64,000 nt of DNA from Ceratobasidium sp. AG-K (GCA_037039685.1 JAWNGF010000002.1:2914001-2978000); one strand, 5' to 3'; numbered from the stretch's first letter, positions 44,457 to 56,041 are shown. The notes: generated by a model from the letters alone, not told the origin. Translations and numbers: made by a program.

Positions 44457-44915
44457 TGTCGTGAGCCATGCTCTCGCCATCGGACTCGCCTATGTCTCAT
44501 CCTCTCTTGTTGTTTGTTGTTTATGTTTGTTCTTTGTTCTTCCTCCTGCGTTGCCACCTTCTTGTGGTTATTTGTTACACTGTGCAACGCGGCTGTGCTT
44601 TGTACGAGTCATGTCTGTTCATACAGCATGACTCACATGGACACTCCTGACTGGTTGACTGCTATGACTCATGTGGCTACGCTCTGTATGACTCGGCCAC
44701 CTTTTGAATATATATAGAGGACCAACAAGCCTGGTAACCCCAGCTTGTTTTGTCTCGTCAAAACATCCACTCTTGAGTGACACTTTGAACCACCCCTACC
44801 CTCAAGAGCCTACAGACACTTAAGTGTGTTGCGGTTCAAGAGGTCTCTTAGGTCTTAGTGCCGTCCACTCTCCATTGCGGCTTGTCTCATAGCCATCAAG
44901 AAGAAGCTTACGACA
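44457..44915 (+). repeat. 5' LTR of element D
   Basis: 459 bp starting TGTCGTGAGCCATGCTC. The TATA region at about 44708-44716 precedes AGCTTGTTTTGT (44742-44753), complementary to the site at 44918-44929. TGACTCA motifs are kept. Confidence 0.95.
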
Positions 44916-44944
44916 TTACAAAACAAGCTTAACAACATACAAAC

Positions 44945-46942
44945 ATGTCTATTCAGGAAGATGGAGGATCACGTCCCTCATCCACTATATCAACAAGAAG
45001 AGGACCCAGTCGAGCCGCAAGGCCCACAGGATCACTAAACGAGCAAGATATTGCACAAGCTCAAGCAGGAGGACCTGGCCGATCACGTTCCCAAAGTCAA
45101 ACATCAATGCCGGGAGCTTTCGGCATTGCCGTCATGACAACGGTACAAGAAGAAGAACCCACTATCACGAATAGAGAACCAGGAGATCTTACAAATGACC
45201 CCACTCCAGTGGTAATCCATATTACAACCGGAAGTCCAGGGTCATTACGTCCCTTGTGGCCACTAGGGTCTAGGAGACAGTTCTTTTCTCCCCAACCCGA
45301 AGCTCATGGGGGTGTGTCGCTTGTTCCCATTAGACCTCCTCCTACACCACATGTTCCCAATGTTCCTACAGTCCCTCAAATTGGAGGAACCATCACCAAC
45401 GCAGGACCAATTCCAATGGCTTCCCAGCCAGTTACACCAGCAATTCCAGCACCACCATATATCCCACAGGGTTACTCCGAGCAATCGGCCCCGATACAAC
45501 AAGGCGCCGGTGATCCAGGAAGCTCAAGTTCAAGTTCCAGCTCTAGCAGCAGGACTGTAATCAGTAATCTAGACGACCTGGACGACCTTCTAGAAGGAAG
45601 ACACAACGCCACCCTTAGGGTTATAGACGGAATGAGAGTCACTATAGATCGAAGGCTTGGCGGCCTAGAACAAGCCACACAAGTTCTAGCAAACAATCAG
45701 CAAATCTTTAACGACTCCATCAACACCCTACAAGGCGCCTTGACGGACATTCTGAACGCGGCAAGAAATGGCGAACATAATTCCTTTCTAGTCGGTCAAG
45801 ACGTAATCCGCCTTCGAAATGAGGTTACCAACACTCAAGGTCTAGTGAACAATGTACGCGAAGAACTCAACACTACCAGACAAGGGCAACTCAAATGGAA
45901 CAAGGCAGTAACACAAGGACTAGAAACCTTACGACAGGAAGGAACCTCCTTCACTACCAAAATCACGGAAGTTCAGGAAGCTATCAACAATATGCGAGAA
46001 GAAATGGACGAAGTATCCCTACACGGGATCCCCTCTAGGCGATCAAATTCTCCACCACATCCAGACACGGAATCTACCAGGATCGACGAATTAGAATTAA
46101 GAATCCAACGATTGACCGAGAACCAAAACATCGGTAGTGGACCACGTCGTCCCAAAGTGACTCGTCCAGAAGCCTTCAACGGAAAGAAAGGAGAAGGTGC
46201 CGAAATGTTCATCACACAAATGGAGAGCTACTTTGTACGCCTAGGCGATCAATACACTTCCAACGAAGAAAGGATCTGCGAAGCCCTAGCAAACTTCAAA
46301 TCCGAGAACAAAGCCGCCACTCAATGGGCACAAGTACTCTTACGATCGCTTAACCAAAGGGAAAATAACCAAAACCTCGCCTCATGGGAAGGTTTCAAGG
46401 CACACTTCATGGAACAGTTCAGCGACCCCAACAAAAAAGCTAAAGCCAAATCGGATATCCGAAAGTGCAAACAGAACAACTCAGTAGCAAACTATGCTTC
46501 GGAATTTCGATATCTTCTGGTAGACGTAAACTGGGGTCAGGAAGCTCTGATCAACCAATTCAAGGAAGGATTGAAACCTGAAGTCAAAACTGAACTGGCT
46601 CGTTTTGAACTTACCCTGATCAATGAAGATGGGACAGAACGAGAACTATCCCTTGACCGATAGATATCAATCGCAATTTCCATTGATCAGAAACTACAAG
46701 CAATCAAGAACACAACGGGGAAGAAGACAATAACAGCATCCTCTAGCTCTACAAAGAGACTTCCAGACGAGGTTTACAAGGCTAGGATTTCCTCGAAACG
46801 CTGCCTGAAATGCAGATCAGACAAACACATGCTTGCCAAGTGCCCGGAGAAGGAATGGAAAAAGGAGGAACCTAACCTCAAAGGAAGGGAAGGAAAAATT
46901 GAAGAGGAACCCGAGTCGGGAAAAGGCGAGGTCTCCCTCTAA
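44945..46942 (+). pseudogene. Gag of element D with one internal TAG
   Basis: Starts MSIQED. The frame is continuous to the TAA at 46940-46942 apart from a TAG at 46661-46663 that replaces a Trp (LDRWISIAIS in other copies; TGG to TAG). The CCHC knuckle is divergent (CRSDKHMLAKC) but keeps spacing. GGGAAAA at 46918-46924 is conserved even though the neighbouring codons differ. Confidence 0.92.
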
Positions 46943-46944
46943 CC

Positions 46945-49900
46945 GTGTGTGGAGAGACCAACGAACCAGTAATGGAAACAATGTACCTTAGAGCTACCAG
47001 CGAATCAACAATTGTCTACACAAATATTACTGGAATCACGGAACCCATCGCTACCCTCATCGACTCAGGAGCATCAAGGAACTTCATCGACATCACTTGG
47101 GCACGAAGTAACAATGTGGCTCTAATTGAACTGGCCACACCTAGAAAAATAATTGGAATCCAAGGAAAGGAACTGTCACATCAAATCCGATTCAAAGCAA
47201 GTCTGGAATTTGAGTTACATGGGAAAAACTTCAAGCAAAACTTTTTCGCCATGCCTACTGGAGATACACACTTGATTCTGGGGTTAGAATGGCTAGAGGC
47301 AGCCAACCCAATAATTGATTGGCTATCAAAAGAAATTTCCTGGCGACCAGACAACATCCTTGGAAAAGCCGCAGAGATCGAAGACATACCCGAAGAATTC
47401 AAAGATTATGCAGAAGTCTTCAGCGAGGAAAAATTTAAACGGATACCGGACCATCCTCCATATGACTGTTGCATCGATTTGGTGGAAGGAGCTGAACTCC
47501 CTAAACTGGCTAGGCCAATTCCACTCTCACCAGCAGAATCTATAGCCCTCAGAAAGTACCTAGATGAGGAACTAGCGGCAGGCAAAATCCGACCGAGCAA
47601 ATCACCAGTAGCCGCAGCAACCTTCTTTGTCAAAAAGGGACTAGACCCAAAGAACCCGGAAAAACCTCCAGAACTCAGGTTGGTTCAACACTTCGGCCTG
47701 ATGAACGAAATAACAAAGGATGACCGCTTCCCTATGCCACTAATGGAAGATCTCCTCGACAAGATCAAGGACGCAAAAATCTTTTCTAAAATAGACTTGC
47801 GTATGGGGTTCAACAACATCCGAGTCAAAGAAGGAGACGAATGGAAAACAGCATTCCAAACCAAGGAAGGCCTCTTCGAATATATTGTCATGCCCTTCGG
47901 ACTGAAGAACGCACCGGCAACATTCCAACAATATATGAATCATATTTTCCACGACTTGATTGACATCTGTGTCATTGTTTACATTGATGACATATTAATT
48001 TTCTCCAAAAACCGAAACCAGCATGTGGAGGACGTTCGAAAGGTACTCAAAATCCTGTTAGACAACAACCTCTTTGCAAAACTGCCAAAATGCGAATTCT
48101 TTGTCAAGAAACTTGTCTACACAGGAATAAATATCAGCGAGGAAGGGATATCAATGCAAGAAGAAAAGGTCAAAGCAATCAAGGAATGGAAGGAACCAAG
48201 GACAGTCAAACAGGTCCAAGCCTTCCTAGGATTTGCAAATTTTTACAGGCGATTCGTACCAAACTTCAGCGGCCTGGCGAAACCCTTAACCGTTCTAACA
48301 AGGAAGGATCAGAAATGGAAATGGGAAGCAGAACAACAGGAAGCTTTTGATAACCTTAAGAAAGAAATATGCAAGGAACCACTACTGCGACATCCAGACC
48401 CAGCAAAACCTTACATATTGGAAACCGACGCAAGCGGCGTTGCTATGGGATCGATACTTTCTCAAAGACAAGACGACGGTTACTTACACCCGATCGCTTT
48501 CCTATCAAAATCCTTTAACGCTGTACAATTGAACTACGATGTCCACGACAAGGAATTAATGGCAATTGTGGAATCACTAAAACACTGGCGACTACATCTA
48601 GAAGGAACAAGAGAACCAGTAACAATCTACACCGATCACCGTAACCTGCAATACTGGAAGAAGGCGACTACATTTAACCGACGTCACGCTCAATGGCATC
48701 AAATCCTGGCATCCTACAATTTTGAAATAGTTTACCGTCCGGGGAATATGTCAACAAAGCCAGACCTACTGTCCAGAAGAGCGGATCATAGCGAAATACC
48801 AACAGCAGAGCAAATTATGATCAAGGAGGAACAGTTCAAAGGATTCGCCGGGGAAGTCAAGTCAGACATCATTGCGGACATTAGGGAAGCACAAACCGAA
48901 GATGAAAGCATCAAGAAGATCATAGAATTGTGCAAAGAGAAGGAAACCCTACCCAAATCAGTGCAACAGGGAATCAGGAACTACAACTTCGAGGAAAACC
49001 TGCTCTGGATAGATGGGAGAATCTACGTGCCAGAAGACAAGGACACTAGGCTAAAAATCCTCAGATTACACCACGATTCACCAATGGCAGGGCACCAGGG
49101 TCAAGCCCGAACGTTGGAGTTAATCTCAAGAAAATACTACTGGCCTGGACTTAAAGCAACAGTAAACAAATACGTTGACTCTTGTGAGCAGTGCCAAAGG
49201 GCAAAAGGAGCAAAAAGCCAAGTACCACTAAAAGCACTCGAGATCCCAAACGGTCCATGGGAGGACATTGCATACGATTTCATCGTAAAACTTCCAAAAT
49301 CACAAGGCAATGACAGCATTCTAGTGGTGGTGGATCGGTTCTCTCGCATGGCACACTTCATAGCCTGCAAAGAATCAACAACTGCGGATCAACTTGCCGA
49401 TCTTTTCCTGAAGAACGTTTGGAGGTTACACGGCTTCCCACAAAGTACAGTTTTGGACAGAGGAACAACCTTCAACAGCAAGTTCCTGAAGGCCCTCTAC
49501 CAAAAAATCGGAACAAAACCGACGTTCAGCACAGCATATCATCCACAAACAGACGGAATAACGGAACGGATAAACCAGTGGATAGAAGCATGGCTTCGCA
49601 CATTTGTTAACTACAGACAAAACAACTGGACCAAACTACTTCCTATCGCAGAATTCTGCTACAACAACCAGCGACACGGGATCACAGGAAAAACCCCATT
49701 TGAGATTGTCAACGGCAGAGAACCACTATGGAATGTTTCAACAGAAGTTACCACGATTCCTGAAGCAAATAAGAAAGCGAACAACTGGCAGGAAGTGTGG
49801 GACGAAGCAAAAGCGGCAATGGAATGGCACAGGAGAAAGGACACAGTGGAACACGAACCAAAATACAAAGAAGACGACCTTGTCTGGCTTTACGGACAAA

Positions 49901-50811
49901 ACATAAAGACAAACCGTCCCAACAAGAAACTTGACAACAAGAAACACGGTCCCTTCAAGATCAAGAAAGTCATCTCAAGCCACGCCTACGAATTGGAGCT
50001 TCCAAAAACCATGAGAATACACCCTGTGTTCCACGGCGATCTTCTTAGTGCATACAAAAAGGACGAGAACTTTCACAGAAACCAACCCCGACCACCGCCA
50101 ATCACAACAGAAGAAGGAGAGGAAGAATACGAAGTGGAAAAAATTGTGGACTGGAAGGAAACAAAGGACGGGTTGTTCTACAGGGTTAGATGGAAGGGTT
50201 ATGATGAAAAAGAAGACACAGAACAACGGGCAGAAGATTTTGGTCACCTCGGAGTAATAATAAGGAAGTTCTTGAAGGATTTCCCAAACGCCCCAACACC
50301 GTCAAACTACAAGACGAGAAGTATTAAAGGGAGGGCGGAACGGGACGACAACACAACTTGCAGAACTTGCTCACTTTCCAACTCGCTCTACACACTTGAA
50401 GCCCTAAACCTCTTTTGCACACAATGCCCGCCGTCACCCGTGCCACCATTGCCAGCAACCTCGTTTGCATTCTCGATGGGCCAGCCTTCCAAACGGCCCG
50501 CATCCTTGACTCGGGCGCAGCCCTCTATGTCTTCAAAAGGTCCCAGCAGAGTCCAGGGCGGCTCCAATTCCGTGCCTCCGACGACATCCTGCACTCCGAC
50601 CTGGGAGAGTTCGAATGGGTTGGCAAAAAATGGCCAACACGCATGCAGCTCCAGCGGAAGGACATCTACGTGTGCCGGGGATGCGCAGCCTTCCAAGTAT
50701 CCGAAGCCGTGTTGCTATCCATGCACAAGCTCGGGGTGGTCGAATGGGGACAAGAAGGAGCCTACAGCAGCGAATGGGTTCCAGGATACAAAGGCTGTCC
50801 TCCCACTCTGA
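46945..50811 (+). CDS. Pol polyprotein of element D (1288 aa)
   Basis: An open frame with protease DSGAS, RT YIDD, RNase H TDAS, KELMA and TDHRNL, integrase HHCC, YDFIVK, LDRGTTF and TERINQ, a GPF segment and a chromodomain (YEVEKI, WKGY). One oddity: the early RT motif that reads VQDLRGVN in the other copies is VQHFGLMN here, so the conserved Asp and Arg are His and Gly. The last ~130 codons overlap ORF3 and are poorly conserved. Confidence 0.94.
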   Translation: MCGETNEPVMETMYLRATSESTIVYTNITGITEPIATLIDSGASRNFIDITWARSNNVALIELATPRKIIGIQGKELSHQIRFKASLEFELHGKNFKQNFFAMPTGDTHLILGLEWLEAANPIIDWLSKEISWRPDNILGKAAEIEDIPEEFKDYAEVFSEEKFKRIPDHPPYDCCIDLVEGAELPKLARPIPLSPAESIALRKYLDEELAAGKIRPSKSPVAAATFFVKKGLDPKNPEKPPELRLVQHFGLMNEITKDDRFPMPLMEDLLDKIKDAKIFSKIDLRMGFNNIRVKEGDEWKTAFQTKEGLFEYIVMPFGLKNAPATFQQYMNHIFHDLIDICVIVYIDDILIFSKNRNQHVEDVRKVLKILLDNNLFAKLPKCEFFVKKLVYTGINISEEGISMQEEKVKAIKEWKEPRTVKQVQAFLGFANFYRRFVPNFSGLAKPLTVLTRKDQKWKWEAEQQEAFDNLKKEICKEPLLRHPDPAKPYILETDASGVAMGSILSQRQDDGYLHPIAFLSKSFNAVQLNYDVHDKELMAIVESLKHWRLHLEGTREPVTIYTDHRNLQYWKKATTFNRRHAQWHQILASYNFEIVYRPGNMSTKPDLLSRRADHSEIPTAEQIMIKEEQFKGFAGEVKSDIIADIREAQTEDESIKKIIELCKEKETLPKSVQQGIRNYNFEENLLWIDGRIYVPEDKDTRLKILRLHHDSPMAGHQGQARTLELISRKYYWPGLKATVNKYVDSCEQCQRAKGAKSQVPLKALEIPNGPWEDIAYDFIVKLPKSQGNDSILVVVDRFSRMAHFIACKESTTADQLADLFLKNVWRLHGFPQSTVLDRGTTFNSKFLKALYQKIGTKPTFSTAYHPQTDGITERINQWIEAWLRTFVNYRQNNWTKLLPIAEFCYNNQRHGITGKTPFEIVNGREPLWNVSTEVTTIPEANKKANNWQEVWDEAKAAMEWHRRKDTVEHEPKYKEDDLVWLYGQNIKTNRPNKKLDNKKHGPFKIKKVISSHAYELELPKTMRIHPVFHGDLLSAYKKDENFHRNQPRPPPITTEEGEEEYEVEKIVDWKETKDGLFYRVRWKGYDEKEDTEQRAEDFGHLGVIIRKFLKDFPNAPTPSNYKTRSIKGRAERDDNTTCRTCSLSNSLYTLEALNLFCTQCPPSPVPPLPATSFAFSMGQPSKRPASLTRAQPSMSSKGPSRVQGGSNSVPPTTSCTPTWESSNGLAKNGQHACSSSGRTSTCAGDAQPSKYPKPCCYPCTSSGWSNGDKKEPTAANGFQDTKAVLPL

Positions 50812-51158
50812 GGCCTCGATGGAACAACGCATGGGACGAAAACTATGAGGCAGACTTGGCGGATTGGAGAATGGAGCGGGGACGCTACCAAAGGGAGAAG
50901 TTTGAATGGAAGCCATTCTGGTGGCAGGAGAAGGACGCGGACGTGTCGGAATGGAAGGAGGCCGAGCCGGACGTACGACAATGGGACAAGGACCATGTGG
51001 AGGAGCAGGAGAGGGTCATGGACTGGTTCAAGGCGGATTGGATGGACGAGAAGACCTGGGAGAGGTGGGAGGAACACTGCGACGAACCAGGTAATACTGT
51101 GTTCAACCCCATTGACCTCACGGAGGAGAAGGAGGACGAGGACTGCTGGGTGCAGTAA
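50424..51158 (+). CDS. ORF3 of element D (244 aa)
   Basis: Starts MPAVTRAT with A at -3, -1 phase relative to pol. Most of the first 150 residues match the other copies, including VCRGCAAFQVSE and EGAYSSEWVPGY. The C-terminal end is shorter but retains NPIDLTEEKEDED, the SUMO-interacting-type motif. Strong protein conservation across a divergent element is the best evidence here that ORF3 is translated and selected. Confidence 0.87.
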   Translation: MPAVTRATIASNLVCILDGPAFQTARILDSGAALYVFKRSQQSPGRLQFRASDDILHSDLGEFEWVGKKWPTRMQLQRKDIYVCRGCAAFQVSEAVLLSMHKLGVVEWGQEGAYSSEWVPGYKGCPPTLRPRWNNAWDENYEADLADWRMERGRYQREKFEWKPFWWQEKDADVSEWKEAEPDVRQWDKDHVEEQERVMDWFKADWMDEKTWERWEEHCDEPGNTVFNPIDLTEEKEDEDCWVQ

Positions 51159-51203
51159 ATCGGCCCTTTCGGGTTCCACTCAAGGACCTTAAGGGGGGAG
51201 TAA

Positions 51204-51662
51204 TGTCGTGAGCCATGCTCTCGCCATCGGACTCGCCTATGTCTCATCCTCTCTCGTTGTTTGTTTTTTATGTTTGTTCTTTGTTCTTCCTCCCGCGTTG
51301 CCACCTTCTTGTGGTTATTTGTTACACTGTGCAACGCGGCTGTGCTTTGTACGAGTCATGTCTGTTCATACAGCATGACTCACATGGACACTCCTGACTG
51401 GTTGACTGCTATGACTCATGTGGCTACGCTCTGTATGACTCGGCCACCTTTTGAATATATATAGAGGACCAACAAGCCTGGTAACCCCAGCTTGTTTTGT
51501 CTCGTCAAAACATCCACTCTTGAGTGACACTTTGAACCACCCCTACCCTCAAGAGCCTACAGACACTTAAGTGTGTTGCGGTTCAAGAGGTCTCTTAGGT
51601 CTTAGTGCCGTCCACTCTCCATTGCGGCTTGTCTCATAGCCATCAAGAAGAAGCTTACGACA
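51204..51662 (+). repeat. 3' LTR of element D
   Basis: 459 bp after the polypurine tract AAGGGGGGAGTAA, followed by TSD GTTTT and the last 20 codons of the hAT gene. Confidence 0.96.
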
Positions 51663-51727
51663 GTTTTGATACACCATTGTTACCTGATGTGGACAAACTC
51701 TCAGAACTGATTGCATCAAAGATGTAG

Positions 51728-52806
51728 CTTATACAATGGTCCAAATTAGTATCCTATCTACATTTTCAATGACCACATTCTACCATTTGGACACCACAGA
51801 TAAGTTTGGTGGGGTCACGTGCGGATGGATAACAATGGATTCTTAGCAATTGTTCCGGAAAGTCTCCGGGCTAGTGGCGTAACTGCTTCCATCAACCGCA
51901 CACAACCGCGGATGGTCCATGCTAGACTCTATGTGTACGTCAAGCCACGTGAGCATGACAAATGGCTTGCACCATCAGCCAAATTCGAATCGGCTCCCAG
52001 TGTTCTAGAGCGCTTCGTAACGCCTCAAGTCCTTCATCGATGTCTCTTCGAGAAGCAAGTTCCGGCAAATACCCATCTTTTCGACTGACTCCATCTCTCA
52101 GAGAAAGAGGGTGCTGTCATCGTAAAATACGTAGACGTAATATTACCATATTTGTCAAAATATAGCAACGTTGGACCACCAAAGCCCAGGTGAAATTGAG
52201 TCCGGAATCCAAAACATGCGTGGCAGGAAATACACGTCTAAGTGAGCCGGTGTAACGTGACCAACTTTCGCTCAAACTTCTATAATCGCAAACTTGAACT
52301 GGGCCACAACTACTTTTGTAAGATAGAAATCTCTGCCACTTCCGGAACATCTCTGTTATTCAATGACAAACGATGCAATTGCCTGGGTCATAAGATTCCT
52401 TGCCTGCACCCGTATCAAATCTGGTGGCCAAGTCGGATGGTTTTCACGTCCGAATGGGAAGTTGGCAAACAGCATAATAAGTAGATCACGTTGTTCTCCA
52501 ATTATTCTCGCAGCGTGTTGCTCTGTAGCTGATAACCTGAGCTAATGATAACTACCTCCCACTAGCAAAGCACAAGTCGTCGTAGGAATCCAAGAAAGAA
52601 GCCGCAAGCCTAAGACGAGACTCTATAATTAACATAGAACAATTTAAACGAAGTCAAGAACGGAAGGCCACGAGCTTAGAGATTACTAAATATTTGTTCA
52701 AGTCTGAGTTCTCTCTCCGCCAAGCTCAGTGTTCATCATGCCAGGGAGGTGAGAATTGGTGGATCTGAGGGTGATATGCAATCCGTTCCATCATTCCGGT
52801 CAAAAC
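51728..52806. other. Intergenic stretch without a recognisable gene
   Basis: Follows the hAT stop codon and precedes the 3' end of the first receptor gene. One 89-codon ORF (51819-52088, plus) has no family I recognise and no supporting features. No repeats, RNA genes or clear signals were seen. Confidence 0.5.
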
Positions 52807-54060
52807 CTAGTCAAATTGCGATCTTTCCTGAGTATTTTGGAAGTCTCCGCCACTGAAATTGCAATGTTTGTCTATATTGTGCAATTCATATTTCATGAGA
52901 TGCGTACCTCAAAGGCAGTACTACATCCTGCTTGACTTGGATACAGAGGATATGTGCCTTGATCCAAGCGAACATGAACTTGTACTCCGAGAGTATTCTA
53001 TCGTCAAATCCGAAATACGCAAACACATTGACTGACGCAATAGGTACGAAGTACCAAGTCATCTTGAGTTGCGTCCAGAATAACTCGGGCGCTGCGTCCT
53101 TGGTAACGACATCGATCTCTTGCCAATTCTCGTGGATATATTCCCATGACGTCCATGGAGTGACACCATCCTGAATCGACATTGTCACCAATAGTAGTGT
53201 CATGACCGTAGTAAAAGTCATCTGGGCGATTGTCAAAGCAACGATGCGAAGATAGCGACCAGAAGCAGGAACCGGTGATGTGTGTTGCGAGGTTTGCAGA
53301 AATTGAGCGCGGCGATGGATTAGCCAACGAAGTGCGACTCCTAGGCAGGGTTACGCCACATTGTGAGCCTCGGCGGCGAAAGACCTACCTGCATATACTA
53401 GCGAGATCAAAGAAAGTAAGAGTGGCGGGATGTTGAGAATGAGTAATTTGGGAAAGGACCTAGAGCACGCCTATGACATGTTCCAATCAATACTGAAATC
53501 ATCAAGTAAGAGTAGTTCAACGAACTGCAGAACACCCAAACCCCTCGACGAGAGCGAATCGATATATTTGAATGATAGGGACTGTGCCAACCCGGTCAAC
53601 GGCTACCATAGACCGCGGAAAACCCCACATACATAAGGCAATGGCTATGATGGGAAGTATCACACACATTCCTATCTCGAACCGCATGCGCTGACGCTTG
53701 CCGTTGACGCACAGGGCCTTATGGTACGGGGAGCATGCATGTGCCAGACGGCGGCAGATACACACGATTGAAGCTGGAACACCGACGTTACCGCCCACTT
53801 GTATTCTAATAACTAAATACAGGTTAGTGTATGAAGGCATTCCGTAAGGTAAGGGCCACACCTATGTCGCACCATAGCTTGTACTTCATATCGACGTTAT
53901 CGTTCCAAAGGATGGTGTTGATTCCGCTGTGAATATTACATGCAGCAAGCCAGAGGATAATCGAAGTCGTACAGACATTGCGTGTCCTCCAGTGCCACGG
54001 CAGAGGGATAAGAACAAGCAGGGCGCTAATGACACTGACTATGGGGAGCTCAGCTCTCAT
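52807..54060 (-). CDS. STE3-type pheromone receptor-like gene 1 (331 aa, six exons)
   Basis: Predicted seven-transmembrane receptor of the fungal STE3 class, which binds farnesylated peptide pheromones at the plasma membrane and signals through a G protein. Exons (minus): 54060-53862, 53812-53633, 53581-53526, 53470-53389, 53340-52908, 52852-52807; the total is 996 nt with no internal stop. All five introns are GT-AG and short (49-57 nt); intron 3 has an unusual GTTCGT donor. Family motifs: LPLPWHWRTRN in the first helix, LWCDI, VCICRRL in the third, EGFGC in the second outer loop, PWTSWEYIH before the last helix, and FGFDD at the end of it. Exon lengths match gene 3 almost exactly. The cytoplasmic tail is short. 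Whether it is a mating-type receptor or a receptor-like paralog cannot be told here. Confidence 0.85.
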
Positions 54061-54325
54061 GGTGTGAAGAACAGAGAGTCGTGGGCGTAGCGATTCGTCA
54101 AGGAGTGTCTGGTAAGGACGCTGGTACGAGGAATGAGATCGGACAAGCGAGTAAGTGAACCAAAGGCAGAAGTGAGCTTGCCTGGACACGGCCGAGCAAT
54201 CTACGATCCAAGGTCAGCCTTGGGCCAGTGGTCAGCGCTTTATGGTACTTTTGCGCTGAAATCTGGAATCAGTTCGGGCTGGATTCCCCGCATATCCGTT
54301 TTCAGTTGCAGAAGCTGATGTAGAT

Positions 54326-54338
54326 GAGCGCTTATCAC
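54326..54338 (-). promoter_or_regulatory. Shared upstream 13-mer, receptor gene 1
   Basis: GTGATAAGCGCTC on the minus strand, 266 nt upstream of the ATG of gene 1, within a longer conserved block. The identical 13-mer lies upstream of genes 2 and 3. It contains TGATAAG, a GATA-factor-type core. The rest of 54061-54680 shows no gene. Confidence 0.5.
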
Positions 54339-54689
54339 ATGAACGGTAGGACACCGAAGCGTTAGTTCCATATATGCACTTATATGTCAGCTCAAGTGGG
54401 AGAAAAAATCGAATCTCTATAGAGGCCTGAACTGAACCGACCCCTGACAGACGTCAACGCATAAATAAAAAGCTCGAGAGCGTGTCCCACGATTGCCAAC
54501 ACGTATGCAAGGACGATGAATTTTGCTGGCCTGGAGGGTGCATCGTTAGGTCCACACACTCTAGTCAAATCACATCAGTCGCCACCTTGGCCTGGGGCTA
54601 TTCTAGTATTGCTCACACCACAGGGGGTGCATTAAGTCTATGCAATATGGCTCACATTTTCCAGGATATGCATATCAGTGGTGGTATCA

Positions 54690-55889
54690 CATCCCTCGCG
54701 GTCTTTGATGCGGAGAAGGTGCGCCTCAATCCAAGCGAACGTATTGATGTATTCTGCGACCACTCTGTTGTCTAATTCGAGGTACGTGAATACTGCCACT
54801 GACGCGATTGCAAGTTGATCTCGCCCTATCCCTCGCTATCCTAGTCGTACTTCATCTACGCTTGTGAAGCCGCGTACGGGTTCAAAGCTGGGATGAAATT
54901 ATATACACGACAAGGCTCGAAGATTGTGCACTAGAATGGAAATAAATCCCCTCAGAGCTCACCGAACATATTTCAGGGTTGGGTTTCCTCCCAAATCCGG
55001 CCAGTTGGAAGCAAATGCACCGTGCCACAGACCCTTGTCGATCACAACGACATCAGTGTCCAATTTTGTTTGGCCAGATATGGTGTCGCTAGTAATGCAG
55101 AATATACAAGGGGAGTCTGGATGATACTATCAGCATCTCACGCAGCACATACCTCAATGACAGCACCTCCTCCGCCTCGGATTTACAGTATGACTACCCA
55201 GACCGTAAGGTGTTCACCGGAGTACGCCAGTGCAGTCCAAGAAAGTGGTATTGTAGGGAACTGGGTAATACAAAAGGGCGGGAATAAATGGATGCTAACA
55301 TTACTGTATGCTGCAAATCAATCCTTGAACCGCTGAGCGAGAGCATCCACTTACTACACTACAACCAAATCCGTCGTCGATTCCAAATCTACAAAATTCC
55401 ACTATAACTACTGCACGGACCCCATAAGCGGATACACAAAACCACGGGATTCGGGTTAACGGAGGCCGTTCAGTATGGCCGGCGGCGGCACAATACGCAC
55501 CCCGATATCAAATTCCACACACTGACGCTTTTCGATTGGGGTTGGAGCCTTGTAATATGGAGCGGATGACTGTACCAAACGACGGCAAAAACACATACGG
55601 TTGCCGGTGGAACGCCGATGTTCCCACTAATGTCGACTCTCGTTGCTATATACAGATTAGTCGATAAAGCAACCGTGTTGGACCAGAGACGTACTGATGT
55701 CGCACCATATCTCGTCCTTTACTGTGACAGTATCCAACCAGATGTGTTGGTGGCACGGATGAGGTTATATGAAGCAAGTCAAAGAACAACTGAGGTCGTA
55801 CAAATGTTGCGCGTCCTCCAGTGCCAGGGAAGGAGAACGAGGACAAGCAGGGCACTGATGAAGCTCACGATGGAGTATTCAGCTGCCAT
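54690..55889 (-). pseudogene. STE3-type receptor-like gene 2, decayed
   Basis: The N-terminus is readable from the ATG at 55889 (LVLLPWHWRTRN), but a Trp codon has become TGA in the second helix and the first exon is 195 rather than 199 nt, shifting frame before the donor. The third-helix exon (GNIGVPPATVC) follows with another frameshift. Remnants of the last helix (LELDNRVVAEY, then FAWIEAHLLRI) lie near 54700-54790. The left limit is approximate. Same order and orientation as the flanking intact genes. Confidence 0.8.
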
Positions 55890-56028
55890 ACTGCAAAGGG
55901 CAGAAAGCGAGAGATGTCTTGAGTGATCCACGGACGCACGACAAGAACATCGATATGGGATTTGCGTTGAGGGTCAGCTCGGACTAGATGCCCCGTATGT
56001 CCGTTTCTGGCCACAGAAGTTGATGAGT

Positions 56029-56041
56029 GAGCGCTTATCAC
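56029..56041 (-). promoter_or_regulatory. Shared upstream 13-mer, receptor pseudogene 2
   Basis: GTGATAAGCGCTC, 140 nt upstream of the former start of gene 2, identical to the copies at 54326 and 57622. Confidence 0.45.

Larger units (their letters stand above)
44457..51662 (+). mobile_element. Ty3/gypsy chromovirus element D (divergent subfamily)
   Basis: LTRs at 44457-44915 and 51204-51662 (459 bp, three differences by eye). TSD GTTTT at 44452-44456 and 51663-51667, inside the last exon of the hAT transposase. 7206 bp. Same layout as the others but clearly diverged in gag and pol sequence, so it is a useful comparator for conserved signals. Gag has one in-frame TAG. Confidence 0.97.
42505..51727 (+). 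pseudogene. hAT-family transposase gene, multi-exon, split by element D
   Basis: Readable exons are about 42505-42584, 42646-42780, 42871-43149, 43207-43482, 43628-43763, 43823-44016, 44082-44289, 44341-44456 and, after element D, 51668-51727. All visible introns are short GT...AG. Typical hAT motifs occur in order: HKGNYLA, LDNASNNDT, CFAHIANLMAK, PTRWDSNF, and a C-terminal dimerisation region with ACSVDAESAFSNGR. The frame after D continues exactly to VDKLSELIASKM and a TAG. A TGA at 43894-43896 and the D insertion make it dead. The N-terminal part before 42505 is not recognisable (42287-42504 holds only a short ORF), and no terminal inverted repeats were found. Confidence 0.88.

Noticed and set aside
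54482..55926. Plus-strand ORFs in the receptor cluster (for example 55618-55926 and 57156-57554) as genes
   Set aside because: They are antisense shadows of receptor exons, whose minus-strand frames carry the STE3 motifs and consistent introns.
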